From Heterostelium multicystogenum (taxonomy: Eukaryota > Evosea > Eumycetozoa > Acytosteliales > Acytosteliaceae): a DNA stretch of 64,000 nucleotides. The translations under genes and the position numbers were made by a program. The stretch's first letter is position 1. The number at the start of each line of letters is the position of its first letter. The notes under the pieces are model-generated. The model was not told the origin of the DNA. It ran no database searches and was given only the letters and a program-made list of their open reading frames with translations. The stretch spans positions 1-64,000 of the forward strand of contig RCNN01000161.1 of assembly GCA_003667245.1 (NCBI GenBank), written 5' to 3'. Below are positions 54,737 through 64,000 of the stretch, one piece after another.

Positions 54737-57700
54737 TTATCTTTTTTGAGAAAAACATAATAAACAACCTTGCTCTTCAATACAGTATTGATGGTAAGAA
54801 TGACCACAGTATGGGAATATTACTACACTTGATGGCGTAACACCGACGAATGATGATTCTGGATTCTCGATCAAGGGCAATGTACAAATTTGACATTGAC
54901 CACTATGTAATTCGGTTTCAGTTCCCCAGTGGAAACTTGAATCCTCAAAGAATTGTGGTGTTATGCCTTGGTTGAGTTGTTCATTGGCTGTGGATGAGGT
55001 AAACGATGAGGTAGAGACGTCGAATTGTTGAGGTGTAGGTGATTTCATAGTATTTGGTGAGTGGAAATTATTGAGGTCCTGATCAACCAATGACCAAATT
55101 TGGGGAGACAGATTCATTGGTTTCTTTGTCCAGAGATAGCTGTCAAGACGAGAGAGGATTTCGTGGGAGATGGCCTTTCGGTTGTAGAGTGCCCATTTTC
55201 CATTGCGCACCCACTCTGAGAGCAGATTTGATGGGACTTGAGTCGATTCAAAGAGTGGCGAGGCAATGAGGATGTCGATGGTCTGGAGGGGTCCAATGGA
55301 GCGTCCCATCATGGTCGCAACTAGAACTTCGGAGATGGCGAATTTAGTGTCACGAGAGTAGAATACATTGAAATAGTGGTCACGGTGCTCTTGCATCGTG
55401 TTGACGAGCATTGTCCAAAGACCGACATCGATATTGTTCTCCATAAGGTTGGTGAGTCCGTCAACGTTGTCGGTGGAGACAACCAAATGGACTAGTTTAC
55501 GAGCATAATCGAGACTGGCTTGCTCATTGAAAGTAACAGACTTTGAAGAATATTGCTTGTAGTGGTGCAAGTAGATGAGGAGGAGTCCCTCAAAGAATCC
55601 ATTGGTCTCACAGAGATCTTCTAGCTTTGAAAGGTCGCACAAGTACTCGTTCGAGAAGACTCCTTGGATGATGAAGAGAAGTTGTTTGGCGTTTTTCCAC
55701 TCTACGTTGTGAGCACCAACACGAGGACGTTTTTCAGGTGTTGAAAAGTTGGTCTTTTGGTGGTTGGCTGTAGCTCAGATTGCAGGTAAACCACTCCTCG
55801 ACCAAACTGCTATCATATCTGCACTCTTCGACAATCTCCATCAATTGATTGAGATATTCAAACTTGTAGGTCATTCTTCCTGCTGGGTCTTGCTCAACTA
55901 GCTTAGTAATGTTTCTTGGTAAGATGACTGGGTAGCGATGAGCATAGAATGTGGCAGCCTGCTTAGTCTGCAATTCGAAAAGTCGCTCCATATATCTGAA
56001 CAAAAGTCCACAATCCTCTTTGGCAGTCTCCAAATACAATATACATCCTTGTCCGTCGTTGTTATCAATGAAGGTATTGAGTGTAGAGATAACCTTGGAT
56101 CCATACTTTGAGAATGCTTCCATCTCCAAGATGGTTTCAATACACGAGTCCCATTGCCTCTCATTCACGTATGGATATATCTTGTTGCAATCGAGATAGC
56201 TAAAGTATTTTCTGATGGTTTCACGAGCACTGTTTTCATTCCAACACATGCAGAGTTTTCCAGCTGGATCTTGAACCAACAGATTGATTCCACACAAGAA
56301 ACAGCCAGTAAGTATCTCATTGACCATCTCTGATGGCTCGACATATTCAACCTTGTAGAATGCCTGTAGCCAAATCTGCAACATTGGGAAGAATGCCTTC
56401 TCGTTGCGCTTGAATTTATAGATGATCCAACTATCGTAAGTTCCTTTTGTCAGTTTTTCAAGTAGCTCTAGTGGAGTAGGTTCAGCTACTGGTGTTTCTA
56501 CAGGTTGTGGTTGAGTAGCCGCTGGTGCAGTTGCGACTACTTCTGGAGTATTCTCTATAACTGGCTCCATTGTTGGTGTTGAAGGATGTGAATTGATTGA
56601 GGAACCAAATGGAAGTTTCTGAGTGATACTTGTAAGTTCCGATTTGATCTCAGAGGTTTGCTTCTGAATTTTGGTGATTGCTTTCTGTTGAATAGATTCA
56701 ATACTTGTACTCAATCCTTTGAAGATACCACTTGCTTTTGATGCAGCTGCTGATATTGGTTGCTGTGGAGTAGTTGTCTCTTGCACTGGTGCAGCAGTTG
56801 GTGGAGCAACTGCTGCAGGTGGAACAACTTCCGCTGGAGTTGGTGGTTGCTCTGCTTTGGTTGGAGAAGGTGGTTTGCTAGTATTTTCAGGTGTCGATAA
56901 TGTAGTATTGCTATCTCCGATCGCTGGAGCTGTGGTAGTCTTCTCCTTCTTTACAAGCTTCTTCTTGACAACTGTTCTTTTAACAGTTGTTGTGGTTGTT
57001 TGTTTTAGATCCAAAGAAGGCTCTAATGGGAAGTGGTGCCTTTGAGGGGTGGACTATCGTCAAACACATTTACATTTGCCCAAGAGTTTGAGCTTGACGA
57101 AGCTGTGTCCTTTGCAACTGATATAGTTGCAGATTGATCTTGTGGAGTTACGACATCTGAGCCAGATGTCTTTATAGGGTTTGTGCTGCTATCTGCTGGC
57201 TTTGCTTTTTTCTTCTTGATAATCTTCTTTACACCACTTGATGTAGTTGTGGCAATCAATGGGTTTGTGTTGACTTCAATCTCCGCAAATATATTCTCTT
57301 TAGATGTATTTCTAACATGTTGAGTTGCTGTAGAAATTGGTACTGTTGGTGTTACTGCAGGAGTTGATGATGGAGTTGGAGTGGATATGACTGGAGGAGT
57401 GCTATCTTGGTTATGTACATTATCATCAATTGTCAATGAACTAGTGCTATTAGTCAAGCTGCTTGTATCTACACTTGAATCTGCTTGATTTGAGTCTGTC
57501 ATTGAAGAATGATCTGAAAAAGTATTATCTATGTCAACTGGAATTAGTAAACGATTGTTTGGCTGTATATGTATGCAATACATACCCTTGGTCTCTTCTG
57601 ATTGATCGACTGAAAATGTGAGTGTATTAACAAAAGATTGCTGAGGCTTTGATTGTATTGGTGCCGGTACTGCTGGTTCTTGGTGAGTTGGTTCAGCAAT

Positions 57701-58937
57701 AATTTCTTGCTTGTGATGCTGTGGTTGTTCCTCTGCTACAATTGACTGTGTCGGTAATAGTGAAAACTAATGTTTGCGAATAAACTCTTGATATGCTTCT
57801 GTGCTGTCCATGGAGTATGTAGATTGCATTTTCATGTATACATATGTCTTGAATCCCAGTGCTGTCAACACGCCATTCCATGACCTCTACCTCGTTGACA
57901 TCAAGGAGAATCAGTGACTTCTCGTCCCAAGAAATCAGATTCACTCCATATGGCAGCAGCTTGGCAAATGCCATTGCGTTCACTGGTAGCATAGGTGTAT
58001 TTACAATGTCTGCTGCTAGTGGAATTGGTGTTACCACAACACTGCCTTCTTCGCCACCTGACTTAAAGTTCATAGTCGACAGCACAGTTCCTTCCACTGG
58101 ATCTGCCAGCCAAATTCTCTTTCCAGGTCGAGAAGCGTAGATTGAGGAGTTGAACATTGGATGATAGCATGCACCCTGTTTTGTTGGCTTCTCACGCAGC
58201 TTCTTTCCAATCTGAACCTGTGAGATAATCTTGCCAGACTGCGAGTGTGAAATGGTATAGTTGATGACGACGGACTTGGTAAGTGATGAAGCCAATATTG
58301 AAACTGTGTCGGGTACTGTTGTGGGGATGACTTCGAGCTGGACCAGTCTGCTGTCGCACTTGGTGACCAGCTCTCCGCTAAAGAAGAACGCACGACGTCC
58401 TTTTGAAACAGAGGAACAATATATATTTCCGAGATCGTCACCGCTGAACAAGTAGTTTCCACAGGTGCTCCACACGATAGTGGTGATTTCTGCCTCACGG
58501 TGGTGGTCGGTCATCTTGAAGAGCGTCTTCTCTTTCTCACGACGACGTCCTTTGTCCGCGGCCAAGTTTGGCTCAATGACATAGATGATTTTGTTCGTTG
58601 CCATTGCCACGAGATTGTCGTTGCAAGGTGCTAGCTTGATGCTGAAGATAGAATCACGAATATCGTTCAATGAAAGAATCTCAAAGTTGCTCTGCAGCGT
58701 ATCATTGGTGAGTGGCACGCCCGGCTTCCTCTCGAAAAAGTACATGCTTCCTGTGTTTGCACCCAGCACCAAGTACTTTCGCGAGAGGTCAAAGCACGTG
58801 TATTTGACACGGCCACTTGCACCAATGGGTGCCAGTACGCCATCCAAGTTATCAACAGTAAGAACATGACCACCACCCGCAGGTTTGACAATGGTCATTG
58901 CAGCTGCATTTGGTGCGGCCGCATTGGTAGTTGTCAT
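54737..58937 (-). CDS. hps5: HPS5-like BLOC-2 subunit with C-terminal RING-like zinc finger
   Basis: ATG 58937. The N-terminal beta-propeller matches HPS5: VKYTCFDLSRKYLVLGANTG, SILASSLTKSVVINYTI, GACYHPMFNSSIYASRPGKR and TVLSTMNFKSGGEEG. A long Thr/Pro/Lys-rich middle follows, with one intron at 57514-57585. The alpha-solenoid is at 56500-55080 (KGTYDSWIIYKFKRNEKAFF; CDLSKLEDLCETNGFFEGLL), reaching ILSRLDSYLWTKKP where human HPS5 ends. An extra tail carries CQICTLPL, IFPYCGHSYHQYC and GCLLC, a RING/FYVE-like cysteine-histidine pattern. HPS5 with HPS3 and HPS6 sorts cargo to lysosome-related organelles. Frame breaks near 57775, 57045 and 55735. Confidence 0.85.
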
Positions 58938-59505
58938 TTCCAATCAAACAAACACTCTATGTCTATTTATCCTTATATCTATCTTTCTCTATCTGTCTGT
59001 CTGCTTATCTGTCTTGTATCTTTATCTGTATGTGATATCTCTATTCTTATATATTAAATCTCATAAACATGCATTCATTATTCGCTTGACAATTATAATT
59101 ATTATTAACCAATTTACCCCCAAATTTTTGCACAAAATTTTTGAAAATATCTCAATGAATGTGTTGTTTAGTATGTTTAAAAAAACTCCTATTACTTTTC
59201 ATTCAGATTCCCAAGACCAATACTATTGTTGTTTATCTGTTTTTCAAGATTAAAGTTCAACCAACAACTATGCAATAATCAAAGAATAACTAACAGCATG
59301 ATAAAGAATAATAGCCTGCTAAGACTATGTTCTTTATAAAATCTCTTTAAAATAAAACATGTTGTTGTTGTTGTTGTTGTGTTTGTGTTGCTAGTTGGAT
59401 TGAGGAAGTAATTGATAATGGAATGATTGGATTGTTTTTCAAGAAATAATAGTTGACACTGATTGATTAATTATTCTTCAATCCAAGAATAATTATGGTG
59501 TTGAT
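58938..59505. other. Intergenic stretch
   Basis: AT-rich DNA upstream of the HPS5-like gene, with TCTG and GTT short repeats. No gene seen. Confidence 0.5.
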
Positions 59506-60252
59506 TTAGAATTCGTAACCAGTGACTTGAGTATTGCTGTTGCTGGTAGCAGCTCGAGATTGGTTAAATAATTGGGTATTCCAGTTGGTTGGAGCAGGTT
59601 GTGGACACTTAACAGAACGGAATTTACCAGTTCTAGCTTTGCCTGACCCAAGGATTCTTGCTATAAGCAAATCTGGCATGACTCCACCTTGTCTGATAGT
59701 TGCATTCTTGAAAAGCTTGTCCAACTCGTCATCATTGCCAATAGCTAGTCTAATAAATTGAGCTGTAACTCTCTTTTTCCTGGCTTCTTCGGCTTGATAT
59801 ACAGCAAGTGTCATAATATCGGTGAGTAGATACTCAACGACAGCAACGAGGAATGCAGTAGTCGATTTTGTGAACGATTTGATCATGCCATTTTGCTTGA
59901 GAGTATTTCTCATTTTGCTCTGGCGGATGAAGTGGCTGGACTCATCAATTTTTCCGGTACTGAGCTGTGTGCACAACTCGGTTCCTTTGGCTATGGCTTG
60001 GAGACAACGAGTTGGTGCTTCGTTGAGCAGTACTCTTGTGGCAAAACAGACATCACGCGATGTCACACGGACACGCTTGCTGGTCTGGTGTAACAATTTA
60101 GTCTGTAGGATCAGACGTTGAGAAAACTCACGCATAAACGAAACAAAGATATCTTTGGCCTCCTTGGTCATTGAGCCACCAGCAGTAACATTTCTGAAGG
60201 CCTTCTTGACTGCGTTGTTTTCCCACATGTAATCTCTTGTTAGATAAGGCAT
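59506..60252 (-). CDS. Histone H2B-H2A doublet (two histone folds in one protein)
   Basis: 248 residues, one uninterrupted exon, ATG at 60252. The first histone fold (about residues 12-92) is H2B-like: GSMTKEAKDIFVSFMREFSQ, RLILQTKLLHQTSKRV, VTSRDVCFATRVLL and LQAIAKGTELCTQL. A linker (residues 95-125) leads to an H2A-like fold: FTKSTTAFLVAVVEYLLTDI, AEEARKKRVTAQFIRLAIGN, DDELDKLFKNATIRQGGVMP, with the docking-domain motif. Acid-patch positions are partly kept (Glu in VVEY, Asp in LLTD, DDE), and one is Thr. It lacks the N-terminal Lys-rich tails of core histones. Likely a nucleosome-forming variant giving a fixed H2A-H2B dimer. I recall an H2B variant with an H2A section in D. discoideum. 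Confidence 0.88.
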   Translation of the reverse strand: MPYLTRDYMWENNAVKKAFRNVTAGGSMTKEAKDIFVSFMREFSQRLILQTKLLHQTSKRVRVTSRDVCFATRVLLNEAPTRCLQAIAKGTELCTQLSTGKIDESSHFIRQSKMRNTLKQNGMIKSFTKSTTAFLVAVVEYLLTDIMTLAVYQAEEARKKRVTAQFIRLAIGNDDELDKLFKNATIRQGGVMPDLLIARILGSGKARTGKFRSVKCPQPAPTNWNTQLFNQSRAATSNSNTQVTGYEF

Positions 60253-61017
60253 CTTTGAGATGAATGATGATGATGAAGATAGTAGTAATAGATTACAAAA
60301 ACAAAAAGGTTACCTTTTAGAGAAGCATAACCATTATTGTGGGGATGAATAAAATTAATTAAATTTTAGAAGAAATATATGAATAACAATTTTTTTAGAT
60401 ATTTTATCTTGATCTTTGTAATTACTCCATTTTCTTAAAATATACTTTTCTTTCCCTCTCACATCCTTGCGAATCATGAGAACCGTAGTTATCCTTTTAT
60501 TGTCATAATCCGAGTAGATGTTACATCTCTATAACACCAATCAAATAATATTAAACGGTAATTTCAGTTGAGTCGTGACTACTAAACTGTAAGTGTCAAT
60601 ATACTTTTGATGATCAGCAAAAGGTAAGTTATTACTGATCGTTGTTGGTACGACTATTTCACTGAAGCACCAATTGTGTCAACTACCAACGGATCTTGCA
60701 TCTCATTGGACTCGTGATCAACGTACATATTCGGTGGTGCCATTATCCCACTCCAAACCACAACCCAACACTTAAATGAAATGACAATTACATTGAATGT
60801 CGCTCCTACACTTCCATTCCAACTTTTGGTTGCTTAGTCCGAATATATAAATAAAGATTATATTCATCTAAAATCATACCATCTAGTTTTACTTGATATT
60901 CCTATAAGATATAGGACAAGATTTTATTGCGTAGAAGAAAATGTTTATTGAAATTTATTAATAATGTAATTGTTTAACATTTTATCTATTTGTTGTTGTT
61001 ATTATTATTAGTATATT
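60253..61017. other. Intergenic stretch
   Basis: Less AT-rich than usual between 60560 and 60850, but no open frame or convincing RNA was found on either strand. It lies between two genes of the same strand. Confidence 0.45.
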
Positions 61018-61901
61018 TTAATTTGTTTTCTTTTGGTTTGCTGGTCTTGGTGTTCTGTAGCTCTTGAAATAAAATTGGAGGAAGAGAGCCAAGAAACTAC
61101 CGATGACAAAGTTGGAGAATTGGGTTCCAAGCATTGAACCATTGCAAGTGCTGGTGTGGAAGAAGTAGTGCCATACACCGTGCAATGAGATGTCGAAAAC
61201 GAATTGGACGATTTGGACACGGGTGATGTATTTCTTCCACCATGGGCTTTGTCCCTTCTCACACAAATAGTAGTAGTAGTACATGACGATGTGAACGAAG
61301 CAGTTGGCAGTGATATCTCCCCACTGGACACCAGTGTTTTGGTCGAGATTTACCCAGCACAACCAGAAAGTGATGAAATGGTGATAAACATGCAAGAAAA
61401 TAAGTTTTTTCTGGAATTCAGTATTAGAATATACAATTAATAAAGCTGGGTGGATAACAACTGATCAGTCAAATTTCGAGACTTACCTTTCTTAAAACTA
61501 AAAATACTGTATCCAAGAATTCGTAGACCTTTGAGAGGTAGAAAATATAAAAGAAGAATTCGACTTGACCCTTGGTGACTGGTTGGCAAGCAAGGTGATA
61601 GAGACCCTGTGGTGCCTCTGTTCTCAAGAGTGGGATCAAGATTCCAAGGAACATAACAAGTGACAAAACTGAAAGGAACAAGTTGTGTGCCAAACAGATA
61701 TAATGTAATTTAACTTCCTTTCTATTCTTCATAAACTCTTGCAATGAGAAAATGACGACCAAGTAGGCAACAGTTGCGATAGCTGGTGTCCAAATCGATG
61801 AGAATGGTGTTACTCCTGTTTTCCATTCAAAGTTATTGATATAATTGATAATATCATTTGTATTGATATTACTAATATCAATATTCAATAAAACTATTCA
61901 T
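61018..61901 (-). CDS. ELO-family very-long-chain fatty acid elongase
   Basis: Exon 1 61901-61487 and exon 2 61410-61018 (GTAAGT donor, TTCCAG acceptor, phase 0). ATG 61901 (MNSF) needs one base change near 61890 to join the main frame ISNINTNDIINYINNFEWKT. Membrane helices: IATVAYLVVIFSLQ; LFLSVLSLVMFLGILIPLL; more around VHIVMYYYYYLCE and SFLALFLQFYFKSY. ELO signatures: KVYEFLDTVFLVLRK and the catalytic histidine box FLHVYHHFITFW. It catalyses condensation of acyl-CoA with malonyl-CoA in the ER. The C-terminal end PRPANQKKTN has a Lys-rich ER-retention-like tail. Chain-length preference is not evident. Confidence 0.9.
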
Positions 61902-64000
61902 TTTGCTATCGTTCTTATCTATATATCTATGCTCTAATTATATAATAAGTATTATATTAAAAAAACCTATATTATTTTATTTTTAAAAAAAAATATGGAT
62001 AAAGTTAATAAATAACTCTGAAATTCCAAATAACAAATAATATCCAGTTGTTGGATTTACAACAATACAATATTAATAACAATAATAAGTAAAGATATAA
62101 TAATACAGTTTGGTGATTAGATTATTGTATTGATATTCATTTCTTTTCATTTATATTTATATTTATAATGTTTTGGCAAAGTTGGATAAATGTTTGTTTT
62201 GGTTTATTTCAATCCTTTTAAATCCAAATCTAAATGTGAATCCAATCCTATCTGTGGAAATCCAAATACAACTATCTATCAAAAAAAAACAAAAACAAAA
62301 AACTAAAAAAAACTAATAAACTAATCCTACTTTAAAGATTATTTTTCTTTCAAGATTCAATGTGGTTTGTGTACTATTGTTATGCTGTACAAACTAGAGA
62401 TACCAAATTGAAAAGTATAAGTAGATGATTGTAATGTCAAGATTTTTGTTTAATAGAACAAATGAATTGTAGCTTATTTCTGTTTTCAAAACTGTCTGTT
62501 TATTTAATAAATATTAATTGATGTCTGTCTGTCTGTCTGTCTGTTGCCTGTTTTATTCTAATTTAAACAAATGTAGTGATGGTGAATAATATATATGTAC
62601 AACTGTTGTTTAGCCTGTATGTACTTTAGTTGGCGCGTCATAGAAGACTAAACTAAACTATGAGATTGTGTGTTCTTTACCATTTAAACAAATGAACACA
62701 CATTCATGATTGTGGTTGTTGTTGTTGTGCCATACATGATTAAGGGTCATACATGCTAATGTAGTGGGTATTGAAATATAGTAGAAAAAGAAAAATGGAA
62801 TGAAATGAAATGAAATGAATTGGATTAAGACAGACATAAATAAATAATAATACCACAAACAACAAACAAACTTTATCCTTGATTAAAATAAGCATAAAAG
62901 ACACCCTCCTACACACCACCTATCTATGATGATAATATTTGCTTTAAGATCAACACAATTTACACAGACACACACCTGAATTATATTTTATCTGTTAATG
63001 AAGTTTATTAATTTGTTTTTTATGATTTATGTCTAATGCCTTTAAATGATTATTATTATTATTATTATTATTACATTATACTATGGATGATGAGAATGAA
63101 CATTCAAATTTGATTTTAAGATATTTTCTAAATCCTGGTTGACCTCTTCCTCCGCTTCTCTTCTTTTTGTGGTCAATGAGCTAGATAGCTTATACCAAGA
63201 GGTCATAGGAGTATGCTAAGCCAAGCAAACATAGAGATTATCAAACAATGACATCACAACATCAAAACATAATAAAAATAAATTAAAAACGAAAGCAATT
63301 TAAATGTTGGGACTTTTGTTGTTTGTCGTGTGTGGGATTTGGGAAGTCGATGTTAATGTCAGTTGTTGTGGTCGCGTGATGAAAGAATGTATTTAGAAAA
63401 GGCGACTGAAATGTTTACTCTGTTTATTCAAAGACAACAACATAAATTTTAAGTAGATATTTACAGTTGTTTTATATTTATAATAAATATAATATGATAT
63501 GATATAATGTATTTATATCTAAAATAAAAAATAGGCAAGATGTATGATGTGAAGTTAAGTGATTGATTTGTTTACTTTACTTTACTATTGAGCTAAGCTA
63601 TAGCTGGTTGGTTTGATAGATTGATTGATTGATTTGTGGTAGGATACGAATATAATGCCGAGGCAAGTCGGTCGTTGTCGTTGTCGTGCGTGGTATTGAA
63701 CAGTTGTAAAATGAGATGACACACTATTCAGTCAACTCTGGAAAAAATAAATAAATAAATAAATAATAATATTATTATTATTTAAATTATGAATATTAAT
63801 TAATATTTGTTTTGTTTTATTTTTTGAGGTCCTTTGCTGTTTGTTGTTCAAATAGTGTAGACTAGAGGCAGATTCTTCTTAAACCAACAACAACAAACAG
63901 AATTTTAATTGATTTTAAAAGGGAAGGTGTAATGAATGATGTTATCAACAAAGAAAAGAAAAATCGTATGTTCTAGGTTTTCTGACAGAAAAGTACCTGG
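61902..64000. other. AT-rich gene-poor end of the window
   Basis: No gene supported. A short GC-richer minus-strand frame at 63120-63200 (KKRSGGRGQPGFRKY) and acceptor-like TTTTTTCCAG at 63739-63748 on the minus strand may belong to a gene lying beyond the window, but neither can be joined to other exons. Confidence 0.45.
62523..62543. repeat. TCTG tetranucleotide repeat
   Basis: About five perfect TCTG units; a related TCTG stretch is found at 58995-59010. Confidence 0.85.

Noticed and set aside
57514..57583. Start of an apparent separate gene on the minus strand (MYCIHIQPNNRLLIPVDIDN)
   Set aside because: The stretch is an intron of the HPS5-like gene, with GTATGT donor and TTTTCAG acceptor; the exons join in frame across it.
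60600..60666. Box C/D snoRNA-like pattern (TGATGA followed by two CTGA)
   Set aside because: The first base of box C does not fit well and the flanks cannot form the terminal stem.

Overview
The window looks like nuclear DNA of a dictyostelid social amoeba, probably outside the D. discoideum group. The intergenic DNA is very AT-rich. Coding parts are richer in GC and carry Ser, Gln, Asn and Thr homopolymers. Introns are short with GTA(A/T)G donors and AT-rich bodies. Several genes are typical of dictyostelids: F-box/LRR-like and NRTEG-type ankyrin families, a PIP kinase, a G-alpha subunit, HPS5, a class I-like small RNA, and a short DUSE-type promoter element. I cannot name the species.

Layout: 1-5.8 kb holds frame-broken genes (a CELF-type RRM protein, a coiled-coil protein, a membrane-anchored protein, an F-box/LRR relative, a four-helix membrane protein). 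6.2-9.5 kb has a divergent pair: an ankyrin-repeat protein and an F-box/LRR-like protein. 9.6-11.6 kb is an F-box/WD40 protein. 11.6-16.3 kb is a gene-free AT-rich stretch. 16.3-19.6 kb encodes a PIP kinase with an N-terminal NmrA-like domain. 19.9-23.7 kb holds mitochondrial uS5m, a tiny secreted Cys-rich peptide that is easily missed, and a SAM methyltransferase. 24.9-26.8 kb has an F-box/LRR-like gene followed by a truncated duplicate of its own 3' end. 27.5-33.6 kb holds a five-exon reticulon, a G-alpha subunit and a small acidic protein. 35-47 kb is rich in secreted proteins: a Gly-rich repeat protein, a GH113-like glycosidase, a CAP-domain protein, a mucin-like GPI protein and a GH65 enzyme. 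A tRNA-Met-like gene lies among them. 47.3-52.3 kb has a class I-like ncRNA, TRAX, a Pet127-type mitochondrial RNA-processing protein and a small mitochondrial-type membrane protein. 52.6-61.9 kb holds GDP-mannose pyrophosphorylase A, HPS5 with a C-terminal RING-like extension, an H2B-H2A histone doublet and an ELO fatty-acid elongase. 61.9-64 kb has no gene I can support.

These are independent eukaryotic genes, not operons. Loose themes are secretion and cell surface (GMPPA supplies or regulates GDP-mannose for glycosylation of the many secreted proteins), endolysosomal trafficking and membranes (HPS5, reticulon, PIP kinase, ELO), mitochondrial expression (uS5m, Pet127-like) and ubiquitin targeting (several F-box proteins).

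A pervasive feature is single-base frame breaks, often next to homopolymer runs, inside genes whose splice sites and protein motifs are otherwise intact. This looks more like uncorrected assembly or sequencing indels than mass pseudogenization, although the 3.6-4.7 kb and 26.6 kb copies look truly decayed. Coordinates of multi-exon genes are whole spans; exons are listed in the evidence. Starts were placed at ATG codons.
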